Of a stretch of 64,000 nt of DNA, positions 19,510 through 30,174 are shown piece by piece (position 1 is the stretch's first letter; the number at the start of each line of letters is the position of its first letter). The notes under the pieces were generated by a model that was not told where the DNA came from, did no database searches, and saw only the letters and a program-made list of their open reading frames with translations. A program made the translations under genes and the position numbers. This DNA is from Halomonas sp. A11-A (lineage in GTDB: Bacteria; Pseudomonadota; Gammaproteobacteria; Pseudomonadales; Halomonadaceae), in the NCBI RefSeq assembly GCF_003182195.1, contig NZ_QGTM01000006.1, forward strand, positions 1 through 64,000, read 5' to 3'.

Positions 19510-20256
19510 ATGCGCCGACTGCTGCTCTCCAACGACGACGGCGTCCATGCCCCCGGCCTGCGTGCCCTGCATGACGCCCTGGCGCCCCACGCCCGGCTGC
19601 GCGTGGTGGCTCCGGACCGCGATAAGAGCGGGGCCAGCAACTCCCTGACCTTGAGCCGGCCGCTGTCGCTGACCGACATGGACAACGGCTTCTACAGCGT
19701 CGATGGCACTCCGGCAGACTGCGTCTACCTGGGGGTCAACGGCGTCTGGGAGGAGAGGCCCGACCTGGTGATCTCCGGCATCAACCACGGCGGCAACCTC
19801 GGCGACGACGTGCTCTACTCCGGCACCGTGGCCGCCGCCATGGAGGGGCGCAACCTGGGCATGCCGGCCATCGCCATGTCGCTGGTCGGGTCGCGCCACT
19901 TCGATACCGCCGGGCGCGTGGCGGCAAGCCTGGTGGGCGCCGCCGACCAGCTCTCGCTGCCGCCGCGCAGCCTGCTCAACGTCAACGTCCCGGACCTGCC
20001 CTGGGATCAGATCCAGGGCTTTCGGGTCACCCGCCTGGGCTATCGCGGTCCGGCCTCGCGTCCACTCGAGGTGCGCGACCCCCGCGGGCGGGTGCGCTGG
20101 TGGATCGCCGCCGCCGGTGAGAACGCCGACGACGGCGCCGATACCGACTTCGCCGCCGTCGAGGCGGGCTACGTTTCCATCACCCCGCTGCAGACCGACC
20201 TGACCCGGCATGCGGCGATCCGTGACGTACAGGGCTGGCTGGATGCACTCACCTGA
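19510..20256 (+). CDS. surE: 5'/3'-nucleotidase SurE
   Basis: This 248-aa metal-dependent nucleoside monophosphatase also removes phosphate from short polyphosphates; it supports stationary-phase survival. The metal ligands Asp9-Asp10 ([10 protein letters not shown]), the Ser in [10 protein letters not shown] and Asn in [11 protein letters not shown] are intact. The ATG at 19510 follows AAGGAGCCTGCC. Its 3' end overlaps the likely pcm start by 14 bases. Confidence 0.95.
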   Translation: MRRLLLSNDDGVHAPGLRALHDALAPHARLRVVAPDRDKSGASNSLTLSRPLSLTDMDNGFYSVDGTPADCVYLGVNGVWEERPDLVISGINHGGNLGDDVLYSGTVAAAMEGRNLGMPAIAMSLVGSRHFDTAGRVAASLVGAADQLSLPPRSLLNVNVPDLPWDQIQGFRVTRLGYRGPASRPLEVRDPRGRVRWWIAAAGENADDGADTDFAAVEAGYVSITPLQTDLTRHAAIRDVQGWLDALT

Positions 20257-20923
20257 ACGACTGTCGGCGCTGGTGCGGGGAGTGGGCATGACCTCCCAGC
20301 GCACCCGCGACCGCATGGTGGCCAGGCTTGCCGATCAGGGCATCCGCGATGCCCGCGTGCTGGCCACCATGGCCGCCGAACCGCGCCACCTCTTCCTGGA
20401 CGAGGCGCTGGCCCATCGCGCCTATGAGGACACCGCGTTGCCCATCGGCCACGGTCAGACTCTCTCCCAGCCGTGGATGGTGGCGAGGATGACCGAGCTG
20501 GTGCTGGAGGCGGCCCCCGCCCGGGTGCTGGAGATCGGCACCGGCTCGGGCTACCAGACCCTGATCCTGGCGCGGCTGGTGCCGGAACTCTGGTCCATCG
20601 AGCGGATCAATGCCCTGCACCGCCGCGCCGCCGAGCGCCTGCGCCTGCTGGAGGTCCATAGCGCACAGCTACGCCTGGCCGATGGCGGCCACGGCTGGCC
20701 GGAGCAGGCCCCCTTCGATGTCATCCTGCTCACCGCCTGTGCCAGTGAGCTGCCCGCCCCGCTGCTGGCCCAGCTGGCCGAGGGGGGGGTGCTGATCACG
20801 CCGCTGGCCGATGCCCGGGGGCGCCAGTGGCTGACCCGCGTGCGGCGCCAGGGCGACACATTCGAAAAGCAGCGTCTGGAGTCGGTTCGTTTCGTGCCGC
20901 TGCTGGAAGGCGTCATTCGTTGA
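20243..20923 (+). CDS. pcm: Protein-L-isoaspartate O-methyltransferase
   Basis: The product (226 aa) methylates L-isoaspartyl residues in aged proteins with S-adenosylmethionine, starting their repair. The SAM-binding motif [16 protein letters not shown] and the substrate motif [15 protein letters not shown] are clear. The ATG at 20243 overlaps the surE end; an alternative ATG at 20288 ([10 protein letters not shown]) would give the more usual short N-terminus. It belongs to the surE-pcm-nlpD-rpoS stationary-phase cluster. Confidence 0.94.
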   Translation: MHSPERLSALVRGVGMTSQRTRDRMVARLADQGIRDARVLATMAAEPRHLFLDEALAHRAYEDTALPIGHGQTLSQPWMVARMTELVLEAAPARVLEIGTGSGYQTLILARLVPELWSIERINALHRRAAERLRLLEVHSAQLRLADGGHGWPEQAPFDVILLTACASELPAPLLAQLAEGGVLITPLADARGRQWLTRVRRQGDTFEKQRLESVRFVPLLEGVIR

Positions 20924-20936
20924 AAGGAGTTCGTGC

Positions 20937-21911
20937 TTGAAGCGTTATCCAGGAATCTTTCTCAGGGGCGCCGGAATGGGGGCCGCCGATGCGGTCCCGG
21001 GGGTCTCGGGCGGCACCATCGCCTTCGTCACCGGCATCTACGAGGAACTGATTAACACCATCAAGCAGTTCGGGCCCAGCGCCTTCGTGGCCTGGCGCCG
21101 CGGCGGCCTGCCGATGCTGATCGCCCACCTCAACCTGGGCTTCGTGGTGCCGCTGCTAGCCGGCATCGCCGCCAGCCTGATCAGCGTCGCCCACCTGGTG
21201 GTGTGGCTGATGGAGGACCATCCGCTGCTGCTCAACGGCTTCTTCTTCGGCCTGGTGGCGGCCTCGGCCCTGGTGGTGGGGCGCCAACCCACCGACTGGC
21301 GATGGTGGCACATCGCCCCGCTGGTGGCGGGGCTGCTGCTGGCCCACTTCCTGCCGGCGGTGATGCCGCTGATCACCCTGCTCGGCAGCCCCAACCTGAT
21401 GCTCATCGTGGGCGGTGCCATCGCCATCAGCGCGCTGCTGCTGCCCGGAGTCTCCGGGAGCTTCCTGCTGCTCACCATGGGGCTCTATGGCACCGTGATG
21501 CAGGGCATCCGCACCTTCGACCTGGGCCTGATCGCCGTGTTCGGGGTGGGCTGCCTGATCGGCCTGTTCTTCTTCTCTCGCCTGCTCTCCTGGCTGCTGC
21601 GCCGCCACCATGCGGCCACCCTCCAGCTGCTGCTTGGCTTCATCGTGGGATCGCTGCCGGTACTCTGGCCGTGGCGCGAACTGGTACGCTATCAGCTCGG
21701 CCCCGAGGGGCAGATGATCCCGTTGGACTATCGCTATCTCACCCCGGGCGATTTCACCCTGCTCACCGGCGAATCGGCCCAGCTGCCGGCGGTGGCCGCG
21801 CTGATGCTGGCCGGCCTGGCCCTGGTCCTGCTGCTGGAACGCACCGGCCGGCGTCCGGCCGGTGCGAGCACGCCCAAGGGGGCGAACAAGGAGGATGCTT
21901 CCGATGCGTAA
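20937..21911 (+). CDS. DUF368 membrane protein (probable undecaprenyl-phosphate translocase)
   Basis: The product (324 aa) is a polytopic inner-membrane protein with about eight to nine helices and the DUF368 signature GMGAADAVPGVSGGTIAFVTG near residue 15, with a second related LLPGVSGSFLLL motif halfway along. DUF368 proteins were recently shown to act, alongside DedA proteins, in recycling the lipid carrier undecaprenyl phosphate across the membrane (recalled literature). It starts with TTG at 20937 after AAAGGAGTTCGTGC. Its end overlaps the nlpD start by eight bases, so it is part of the pcm-nlpD operon. Confidence 0.85.
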   Translation: MKRYPGIFLRGAGMGAADAVPGVSGGTIAFVTGIYEELINTIKQFGPSAFVAWRRGGLPMLIAHLNLGFVVPLLAGIAASLISVAHLVVWLMEDHPLLLNGFFFGLVAASALVVGRQPTDWRWWHIAPLVAGLLLAHFLPAVMPLITLLGSPNLMLIVGGAIAISALLLPGVSGSFLLLTMGLYGTVMQGIRTFDLGLIAVFGVGCLIGLFFFSRLLSWLLRRHHAATLQLLLGFIVGSLPVLWPWRELVRYQLGPEGQMIPLDYRYLTPGDFTLLTGESAQLPAVAALMLAGLALVLLLERTGRRPAGASTPKGANKEDASDA

Positions 21912-23046
21912 GGCAATGATGATTTCCGCGCTGGCCCTGGCCATGGCCGGCTGTGCCGCCCAGCAGCAGGGCCAGGCGCCGCAGATCCGCGACCTGTCCA
22001 CCAGCCGCGAGCGCGCTCCCGCCGCCCACTACACCGTGGAGGCGGGCGATACCCTCTATGGCATCGCCTGGCGCCACAACATGGACTACCGCGACCTGGC
22101 ACGTCTCAACCACATCGGCCCCCCCTACCAGATCCAGCCGGGCCAGCGCCTGGTGCTGGACGCGGAAGGCGGACCGGCCCGCGACGAGGGCGTCTCCGCC
22201 GTGGCCAGCACGCCCGGCGTGGTGGCCACCCCCCTGGGCGGCGGCCAGCCCCCCGCCGATGTCGAGAGCGGCAGCATGGAGTGGCTGCTGCCTGACGGCA
22301 CCACCGAGCAGGGCCGTCGGCTCTCCGTCCAGTCCCTGGACGAGGCCGATGGCCCGACCCAGGTGGCCATGGAAGGGGCCATGGAGGCCGCCGGTGGCAC
22401 GGCGGGCCCCGGCCCCATCTATGACGCCACGACGCCCGGCGCCGACGGCAGCCTGAGCGAGCGTGACCTGGCCGAGCGGCGCGCCGCCGAGACCGCGCCG
22501 GAGGCGAGCGCCGAACCGGCGCCGGAAGTCCAGGAGGCGGCCCGTGAGGTGGTGGCGGTCGAGCCGGCTCCCCAGTCCTCGCCCGCCGCACAGCCCGAGC
22601 AGGATGCCGGCACCGCCGTGGCCGGCGGCAGCCCGGCGCCGGATCGCAGCTCGCGCACCTATACACCGGTGGACGAGGTCAACTGGCGCTGGCCCGCTGA
22701 CGGCGAGATCGTCGGTCGTTTTGGCGAGGGTGGCAGTATCACCGCCGGCATTGATATCGCTGGGCAAAAGGGGCAACCTGTCAGAGCCGCTGGTCCGGGG
22801 ATCGTCGTCTATGCGGGCAGCGGGGTGCGGGGCTACGGCAACCTGATCCTGCTCAAGCATAATGACGAGTACCTGAGCGCCTACGCCCACAACGACTCCC
22901 TTCGCGTGCGCGAGAACGATGTGGTCGAGGCCGGCGAGGTCATCGCCACCATGGGCGACAGTGACGCCGAGGACGTGCGGCTGCATTTCGAGGTGCGCAA
23001 GAATGGACAGCCACAGGACCCCCTGAACTACCTGCCGTCTCGCTGA
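21904..23046 (+). CDS. nlpD: Amidase activator NlpD, LysM and degenerate M23 lipoprotein
   Basis: This 380-aa envelope lipoprotein has a lipobox ending at Cys17 (LAMAGC), a LysM peptidoglycan-binding domain (about residues 37-82, YTVEAGDTLYGIAW), a long Ala/Glu/Pro-rich linker and a C-terminal LytM/M23 domain from about residue 265. In the M23 domain the first metal His is replaced (ITAGIDIAG instead of HxGxD), while AYAH and LHFEVR remain. Loss of zinc binding is the hallmark of E. coli NlpD, which activates AmiC at the division site rather than cutting peptidoglycan. It sits directly upstream of rpoS, whose promoter in relatives lies within nlpD. Confidence 0.93.
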   Translation: MRKAMMISALALAMAGCAAQQQGQAPQIRDLSTSRERAPAAHYTVEAGDTLYGIAWRHNMDYRDLARLNHIGPPYQIQPGQRLVLDAEGGPARDEGVSAVASTPGVVATPLGGGQPPADVESGSMEWLLPDGTTEQGRRLSVQSLDEADGPTQVAMEGAMEAAGGTAGPGPIYDATTPGADGSLSERDLAERRAAETAPEASAEPAPEVQEAAREVVAVEPAPQSSPAAQPEQDAGTAVAGGSPAPDRSSRTYTPVDEVNWRWPADGEIVGRFGEGGSITAGIDIAGQKGQPVRAAGPGIVVYAGSGVRGYGNLILLKHNDEYLSAYAHNDSLRVRENDVVEAGEVIATMGDSDAEDVRLHFEVRKNGQPQDPLNYLPSR

Positions 23047-23106
23047 GTGCCCTGAGGCCCCCGTTGGCCGGCGCACCGGCGGGGTGTCACACAATAATAA
23101 TCAGGT

Positions 23107-23136
23107 GCGCCGATGCTCACCCCAGGGCATCGGCGC
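23107..23136 (+). promoter_or_regulatory. Hairpin in the rpoS leader
   Basis: Perfect 10-bp arms GCGCCGATGC and GCATCGGCGC enclose a 10-nt loop, ending 27 nt before the rpoS start. It is not followed by a T-tract, so it may shape rpoS mRNA translation rather than terminate nlpD. This role is inferred. Confidence 0.45.
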
Positions 23137-23163
23137 CGGGATGCAACTACAGGGTAGCCATCG

Positions 23164-24177
23164 ATGAGCATGCTTGAACGGGACCTTCAGGATGTGAATC
23201 TCGACACGCTCGAGGAGAAGGACGACGCGGTAGTGGAGGACGCTGCCGACGAACTGGACGACGACCACGACGACACGGAAAGCCGTCGTGACGACGAGGA
23301 GGCCTTCGAGAAGGCGCTGAGTCGCGAGGATCGCTACAGCAACCACAGCCTCGACGCGACCCAGATCTACCTCAACGAGATCGGCTTCTCGCCGCTGCTG
23401 ACCCCGGAGGAGGAGGTCTACTTCGGCCGCCTGGCCCGCAAGGGTGACCCAGCCGGCCGCTCGAGGATGATCGAGTCCAACCTGCGCCTGGTGGTCAAGA
23501 TCGCCCGGCGCTACCTCAACCGCGGGCTGTCGCTGCTCGACCTCATCGAGGAGGGCAACCTGGGCCTGATCCGCGCGGTGGAGAAGTTCGACCCCGAGCG
23601 CGGCTTCCGCTTCTCCACCTACGCCACCTGGTGGATCCGCCAGACCATCGAGCGGGCGCTGATGAACCAGACCCGCACCATCCGCCTGCCCATTCACGTG
23701 GTCAAGGAGCTCAACATCTACCTGCGGGCGGCCCGGGAGCTGACCCAGAAGCTCGACCACGAGGCCTCCGCCGAGGAGATCGCCGACTACCTCGACAAGC
23801 CGGTGGAGACCGTCAAGAAGATGATGGGGCTCAACGAGCGCATCTCCTCGGTGGACTACCCGGTGGGCGGCGATAGCGACAAGCCGCTCATCGAGACCCT
23901 GGCCGACGACAACGACCTGGGTCCCGAGTCCTCGCTGCTCGATGGCGACATCAAGCAGCACGTCGACGAGTGGCTCTCCGAGCTCACCGAGAAGCAGGTG
24001 GAAGTGGTGGTGCGCCGCTTCGGGCTGCGCGGCTACGAGGCGGCCACCCTGGAGCAGGTAGGCGAGGAGATCGGGCTGACCCGGGAGCGGGTGCGCCAGA
24101 TCCAGGTGGAGGCGCTGAAGAAGCTGCGCCGGGTACTCGACAAGCAGGGCCTCTCGCTGGATTCCATCTTCGAATGA
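23164..24177 (+). CDS. rpoS: RNA polymerase sigma factor RpoS
   Basis: The product (337 aa) is the general-stress and stationary-phase sigma factor. After an acidic N-terminus (residues 1-55) come region 1.2 ([11 protein letters not shown]), region 2 with [17 protein letters not shown], region 3, and region 4 with the helix-turn-helix [21 protein letters not shown]. It sits after nlpD with a 117-bp gap that holds a strong hairpin, consistent with its own leader-based control. The N-terminus is richer in Asp and Glu than in E. coli RpoS. The ATG at 23164 or the one at 23170 could be used. Confidence 0.96.
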   Translation: MSMLERDLQDVNLDTLEEKDDAVVEDAADELDDDHDDTESRRDDEEAFEKALSREDRYSNHSLDATQIYLNEIGFSPLLTPEEEVYFGRLARKGDPAGRSRMIESNLRLVVKIARRYLNRGLSLLDLIEEGNLGLIRAVEKFDPERGFRFSTYATWWIRQTIERALMNQTRTIRLPIHVVKELNIYLRAARELTQKLDHEASAEEIADYLDKPVETVKKMMGLNERISSVDYPVGGDSDKPLIETLADDNDLGPESSLLDGDIKQHVDEWLSELTEKQVEVVVRRFGLRGYEAATLEQVGEEIGLTRERVRQIQVEALKKLRRVLDKQGLSLDSIFE

Positions 24178-24256
24178 ACCGCGCTTGCCGATTTCCTGCA
24201 TGCTGCTCCGTCAGCCTGTGGAAGAAATCGGCCCGTACACAGGAACTGCCACGCCC

Positions 24257-25690
24257 ATGCACCCCCCGACCCTGACCCGCCTGATTCCCCGCCCGCTGGT
24301 CCTGCTGGTGGGGTTCACCGTGGCCACCTCGGCCCAGGCCACCGACCTGTGGACCGTGGCCCGCGACGCCCTGGAGAACGACGCCTCGCTGGCCGCGGCC
24401 CGCTCGGGCTTCTCCGCCGTAGAGGCGGGCAGCGATGTTGTAAGAGGTGCACTGCTGCCTCAGCTCAGCCTGGGGAGCAGCCTCAGCCACAGCCGCACCT
24501 ACGAGAGCCAGAGGGGCGGGACGGCGCAACCGGGTGGCGGGGACGACGATGACTTCAACAGGCTCGCTCTGGGCCTGAATGCTAACTTGGCCCTCTATGA
24601 CCCCGCGCAGCGCGCCCAGCTCGCCCAGGCCGAGCGCCGGGTCGATCGCGAATCGCTGTCGCTTGCGGTGGCCGAGCAGCAGTTGCTGCTGGAGGTGGCC
24701 GAGGCCTACTTCGAGATCCTGCGCGCCCACGACATCCTCTCGGCCCGGCGCTCCCAGGAGACCGCCATCGAGCGCCAGCTGGAGCAGGCCCGGGAGCGCT
24801 TCGAGGTGGGGGTGATCGCCATCACCGAGGTGCACGAGGCCCAGGCCTCCTTCGACCTGGCCCGGGCTCAGCGCATCGCCGCCGAGAGCGCCATGCAGGT
24901 GAGCTTCGAGGCCCTGGAGCGCCTGACCGGGAAGCGCTACGAGAGCATCGACGGCCTCGCCGAGGAGATTCCCATCGTGCCGCCGGAGCCCGTGGACCGT
25001 GGCGACTGGGTCGAGCTGGCTATGGCCAACAGTCCCATGCTGCAGATGGCCGAGGCCGGCATCGAGGTGGCGCGCAGCGAGCTCGACGTCTCCCGGGCCG
25101 GCCAGCTGCCGCGCCTGGAGGCCTTCGCCCGCTACGACTACTCGGACAACGACCGCAGCGGGGCTTCCGGCTACAACTCCGGCAGCCAGCTCGGCCTGCG
25201 CGCCAGCATGCCGCTCTACACCGGCGGCAGCACCCAGGCACAGATTCGTCAGAGCGGCTTCGCCCTGGAGGTCTCCCAGTACGACTTCGAGGCCCAGCGC
25301 CGCGATACCGTCCAGCAGGTGCGCTCGCTGTTCACCCGGGTGAGCAACGACGTGGAGACGGTGGAGGCCCGCGCCCAGGCCATCGTCTCCAACCAGAGCG
25401 CCCTGGAGGCGACCCGCTCCGGCTACGAGGTGGGCACCCGCAACATCGTCGACGTGCTCAACGCCGAGCGCAACCTGTTCAACGCCATCGCCGACCACGC
25501 CGAGGCCCGCTATGACTATGTGCTGGGCCTGCTGCGCCTGCAGCAGCAGGCGGGGCTCCTCGACGCCGAGTCGATCCAGGCCGTCAATGCCTGGCTCGAG
25601 GCCGAGAGCGCCGTCTCCCTGGAGCTGCCCGCCGCGGGCAACCCGGACCCGGTGATGAATATCGGCATCCGCCCCCAGGCGCCTTCATGA
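24257..25690 (+). CDS. tolC: TolC family outer membrane channel protein
   Basis: The product (477 aa) is an outer-membrane efflux protein forming the exit duct for type I secretion and multidrug pumps. A signal peptide ends at AQA-TD near residue 31. Two repeated OEP domains follow, with long alpha-helical hairpins (e.g. ALENDASLAAARSGF and ANSPMLQMAEAGIEVARSEL) and the YEVGTRNIVDVLNAERNLF motif typical of TolC. No pump or membrane-fusion gene is adjacent, as for housekeeping TolC. The ATG at 24257 has only a distant AGGA; an earlier start at 24185 is less likely because it would bury the signal peptide. Confidence 0.92.
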   Translation: MHPPTLTRLIPRPLVLLVGFTVATSAQATDLWTVARDALENDASLAAARSGFSAVEAGSDVVRGALLPQLSLGSSLSHSRTYESQRGGTAQPGGGDDDDFNRLALGLNANLALYDPAQRAQLAQAERRVDRESLSLAVAEQQLLLEVAEAYFEILRAHDILSARRSQETAIERQLEQARERFEVGVIAITEVHEAQASFDLARAQRIAAESAMQVSFEALERLTGKRYESIDGLAEEIPIVPPEPVDRGDWVELAMANSPMLQMAEAGIEVARSELDVSRAGQLPRLEAFARYDYSDNDRSGASGYNSGSQLGLRASMPLYTGGSTQAQIRQSGFALEVSQYDFEAQRRDTVQQVRSLFTRVSNDVETVEARAQAIVSNQSALEATRSGYEVGTRNIVDVLNAERNLFNAIADHAEARYDYVLGLLRLQQQAGLLDAESIQAVNAWLEAESAVSLELPAAGNPDPVMNIGIRPQAPS

Positions 25691-25731
25691 CATCTTGCTG
25701 ATCAACGCGCATCCTTCAGGTATAGCTACCG

Positions 25732-25760
25732 GAAACCACCAGTAATTTGGTGGTTTCTTT
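25732..25760 (+). terminator. Rho-independent terminator after tolC
   Basis: Arms GAAACCACCA and TGGTGGTTTC around a 6-nt loop are followed by TTTC, 42 nt after the tolC stop. It separates tolC from alr. Confidence 0.75.
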
Positions 25761-25826
25761 CATGAAAGCCTCTGCCTGTGCGTGGATAATGCCAGGACTC
25801 CCTTTACGACTCTCCCAGGACACGCC

Positions 25827-26945
25827 ATGGCCCGGCCGCTGATCGCCGATATCGATCTCGACGCCCTGCGTCACAACTATCGTCTCGCCTGCTCCCTTGC
25901 CCCCGACAGCCGCACCGTCGCGGTGCTCAAGGCCGACGGCTACGGCCACGGCGCGGTGGCCTGCGCCCGGGCGCTGGAGGATCTCGCCCCGGCCTTCGCG
26001 GTGGCCTGCATCGAGGAGGCGGTGACCCTTCGCGAGGCGGGCATCAGTACTCCCATCGTGCTGCTCGAGGGGATCTTCGAGGCCGCTGAGCTCGACCAGG
26101 TCGAGGCGCTGGGCCTGTGGATGGCGGTGCACAGCGACTGGCAGGTGGAGGCGCTGCTCGCCCGGCGTCCCGCCCGGCCGATTCCCACCTGGCTCAAGGT
26201 GGATACCGGCATGCACCGCCTGGGCTTTTCTCCCGAGCGGACGGAGGGCGCCTGGCAACGCCTGGCGGCGGCACCCGGTCACGCCTGCGACCTGCACCTG
26301 ATGACCCACTTCGCCACCGCGGACCTTGCCGCCACCGGCTACTTCGCCGGCCAGATGACGCGGCTCGCGGCCCTGGCCGAGCGGCTCGGCGCACCGCTCT
26401 GCCTGGCCAACTCGCCGGCTACCCTGGCCCGCCCCGAGGCCCACGGCGCCTGGAACCGTCCCGGGGTGATGCTCTACGGCAGCGACCCGCTGGAGCGCGC
26501 CAACGAGGCGAGCCGCCGGCTCGCGCCGGTGATGACCCTGCGCTCGGCGATCATCGCCGTGCGCGAGCTGCCCGCCGGCGAGCCGGTGGGCTACGGCGGG
26601 CGCTGGGTCACCCCGCGGCCGTCGCGCATCGGCGTGGTGGCCTGTGGCTACGGCGACGGCTACGACCGCCATGCGGTGGACGGCACCCCGGTGCTGGTGG
26701 CGGGCCGTCGCACCGCCGTGGCCGGCAAGGTCTCCATGGACATGATGACCGTGGATATCACCGATATCCCCGAGGCGGAGATCGGCAGCGAGGTGGTGCT
26801 GTGGGGCCGGGCCACCAATGGCGAGGTGCTCGGCGTGGACGAGGTCGCCCGTCACTGCGACACCATCAGCTACACCCTGCTCACCGGGGTGCTGCCCCGG
26901 GTGCCGAGGCGGTATCATGGGGAATCGGGGACAGACCCCAATTAA
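25827..26945 (+). CDS. alr: Alanine racemase
   Basis: This 372-aa PLP enzyme interconverts L- and D-alanine for peptidoglycan synthesis. The PLP lysine is Lys35 in VLKADGYGHGAV, and the second catalytic base is the Tyr in VACGYGDGYDR. AGGA precedes the ATG at 25827. The last seven residues, GESGTDPN at the C-terminus, and the stop codon come from an inverted-repeat element inserted at the gene junction, so the native C-terminus probably ended near VPRRYH. Whether it is the biosynthetic (Alr) or catabolic (DadX) form cannot be told; no dadA is adjacent. Confidence 0.94.
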   Translation: MARPLIADIDLDALRHNYRLACSLAPDSRTVAVLKADGYGHGAVACARALEDLAPAFAVACIEEAVTLREAGISTPIVLLEGIFEAAELDQVEALGLWMAVHSDWQVEALLARRPARPIPTWLKVDTGMHRLGFSPERTEGAWQRLAAAPGHACDLHLMTHFATADLAATGYFAGQMTRLAALAERLGAPLCLANSPATLARPEAHGAWNRPGVMLYGSDPLERANEASRRLAPVMTLRSAIIAVRELPAGEPVGYGGRWVTPRPSRIGVVACGYGDGYDRHAVDGTPVLVAGRRTAVAGKVSMDMMTVDITDIPEAEIGSEVVLWGRATNGEVLGVDEVARHCDTISYTLLTGVLPRVPRRYHGESGTDPN

Positions 26946-27000
26946 TCATGCACAAGGAGAGGGTTCACATGGAGCGGTCCGTTAATTGGGGTCTGTCCCC
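26928..27000. repeat. GGGGACAGACCCC-type inverted repeat element at the alr/lpxL junction
   Basis: The 19-nt arms GGGGACAGACCCCAATTAA (26928-26946) and its exact inverse, ending at 27000, flank about 35 bp. The element supplies the last codons and stop of alr and ends at the base before the ATG of the acyltransferase gene. Elements with this sequence are widespread in gammaproteobacteria and resemble REP/MITE elements moved in trans (recalled); no transposase is present here. Confidence 0.75.
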
Positions 27001-27903
27001 ATGAGCCACCAGAACTTCGCCCACCCCCGCTACTGGCCGGTGTGGTTCGCCATCGGCCTGATGTACCTGGCGGCCTGGCTGCCCTGGCGGCTCAAGCTCT
27101 GGGTCGGCAGGGGGATCGGCCTTGCCGCCTGGCGCCTCGCCCGGCGCCGGCGGCATATCACCGAGACCAACCTGCGGCTCTGCTTTCCCGAGCTGGAGGA
27201 TGACCAGCAGCGGCGGCTGGTCAGGGAGACCTTTATCGCCAACGGGATCGGCATCATGGAGACCGCCACCGGCTGGTGCCGCGACCCCGAGCATCTTCGC
27301 CATCGCGTCACCTACAAGGGCGAGCACCATCTGGCCGCCGCCCAGGCGGAAGGGAAAGGAGTGCTGGTGGTGGGTATCCACTTCTCGACCCTGGATCTGG
27401 GAGGCGCCCTGCACTCGCTCTTCTTTCCGGCCGACGTGGTCTATCGGCCCCACGACAATCCGCTCTTCGAGCGTTTCATGACCCGGGCGCGCAACCGCAT
27501 CTTCGGGCGTGCCATCGACCGTCATGACCTGCGCGGCGTGGTGCGTCGCATCAAGGCGGGCCATATCGTCTGGTACTCTCCGGACCAGGATTTCGGTCGC
27601 GACGTCAGCGTCTTCGCCCCCTTCTTCGGCGTGGAGGCGGCCAGCATCAAGCTCACCGCCAAGATCGCCAGGATGACCGGTGCGCCTGTGGTACCGCTGA
27701 TGTTCCATCGCAACCCCGACAACCGTACCTACACCATCGAGTGCCATCCGCGTCTGGAGCCCTTTCCCACCGGCGACGAGGTGGCCGATGCGGCGCGCAT
27801 CAATGCCTTCATCGAGGGCGCCATCCGCAAGCATCCCGAGCAGTACCTGTGGCTGCACCGCCGTTTCAAGACCCGGCCGGAGGGCCAACCCGGGTTCTAC
27901 TAA
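27001..27903 (+). CDS. lpxL: Lipid A biosynthesis lauroyl/palmitoleoyl acyltransferase, LpxL family
   Basis: This 300-aa inner-membrane enzyme transfers a secondary acyl chain to Kdo2-lipid IVA. It has an N-terminal membrane anchor (WPVWFAIGLMYLAAWLPW), the catalytic H-x4-D motif HFSTLD, and the later WYSPDQDFG and APVVPLMFHR blocks typical of the family. The ATG at 27001 lies immediately after the inverted-repeat element; the region upstream (AAGGAGAGGG inside the element loop) is far from the start, so translation signals may have been changed by the insertion. LpxL and LpxP cannot be separated by sequence alone. Confidence 0.92.
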   Translation: MSHQNFAHPRYWPVWFAIGLMYLAAWLPWRLKLWVGRGIGLAAWRLARRRRHITETNLRLCFPELEDDQQRRLVRETFIANGIGIMETATGWCRDPEHLRHRVTYKGEHHLAAAQAEGKGVLVVGIHFSTLDLGGALHSLFFPADVVYRPHDNPLFERFMTRARNRIFGRAIDRHDLRGVVRRIKAGHIVWYSPDQDFGRDVSVFAPFFGVEAASIKLTAKIARMTGAPVVPLMFHRNPDNRTYTIECHPRLEPFPTGDEVADAARINAFIEGAIRKHPEQYLWLHRRFKTRPEGQPGFY

Positions 27904-27920
27904 CGCTTCGCGTCAAGAGC

Positions 27921-28027
27921 GGCGCTGCGCGCCTGGAAGCTGGAAGTAAAAAACCCCACGACCGAGAGGTCCGTGGGGTTTTCACTTACAGCTTCAAGCT
28001 TAGGGCTTACAGCTGGCGCGCAGCGCC
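27921..28027. repeat. Large extragenic palindrome with nested terminator
   Basis: Outer arms GGCGCTGCGCGCC (27921-27933) and GGCGCGCAGCGCC (28015-28027) are perfect inverses. Inside lie related AAGCT-rich segments and a central terminator hairpin. The element fills the gap between lpxL and ettA and touches the ettA stop codon. Similar AAGCT-rich palindromic elements around terminators are common in pseudomonads and halomonads (recalled). Confidence 0.6.
27950..27982. terminator. Bidirectional terminator between lpxL and ettA
   Basis: AAAACCCCACG and CGTGGGGTTTT form a perfect 11-bp stem with A-rich and T-rich flanks, so it can stop transcription of both convergent genes. Confidence 0.85.
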
Positions 28028-29689
<1,662 letters not shown>

Positions 29690-29761
29690 GGGAACCCATC
29701 GGTTGGAGGATTTGCAGTGGTCTCGATGATAGTGGCCACTGCAGGCAAAGGCCAGCCGCGG

Positions 29762-29962
29762 CTACTCCTCTTCGTCGATGGCCCAGTCATCCTCGATGGC
29801 GCGGCGTAGGCGACGCTCCTCGAGCAGCGCCTCCACGCGGCGTCGGGCGCGCAGGGTATCGGCGCGGCTGGTGCGGGGACGAGCGTACTCCTCGTCGTTC
29901 ACCGCTTCGGAAAAGTCCACCTCGTCATCGAGGCTCGGTTCGAGAAGGTGTTCACGGCCCAT
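29762..29962 (-). CDS. Small PA3496-family protein (putative envelope integrity)
   Basis: The product (66 aa) has an acidic N-terminus and a basic, helical C-terminal half (RRRVEALLEERRLRRAIED) typical of the PA3496 family, named in databases as putative envelope integrity proteins with no established mechanism. The ATG at 29962 follows GGGAGGAGATCGC, an ideal ribosome-binding site; an in-frame ATG at 29977 lacks one. It lies 72 bp upstream of ettA on the same strand. No signal peptide is seen, so the protein should be cytosolic. Confidence 0.7.
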   Translation of the reverse strand: MGREHLLEPSLDDEVDFSEAVNDEEYARPRTSRADTLRARRRVEALLEERRLRRAIEDDWAIDEEE

Positions 29963-30058
29963 GCGATCTCCTCCCATGGCCAGGGGTCGACGGGCGTCGA
30001 CCGGTCACATATCGCTTCTCTTCCCCAGTGCGTTGCAGGTCTGTAACGCGGAATCCGA

Positions 30059-30089
30059 AGCGCCCAGGCAACGTGGTTGCCTGGGCGCT
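30059..30089. terminator. Perfect 14-bp hairpin, probable terminator
   Basis: AGCGCCCAGGCAAC and its inverse enclose a GTG loop. It lies between the MFS gene and the PA3496-type gene, both on the minus strand. There is no T-tract on either side, so factor-independent termination is likely but not certain. Confidence 0.5.
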
Positions 30090-30174
30090 ATATATCGCCA
30101 CTTGGCGAGGGACACAAGCCCCACGCGAATTTATTTGCCGGCGCGGCCGGCCGGGGGATTTCAACGCGGCGCGC

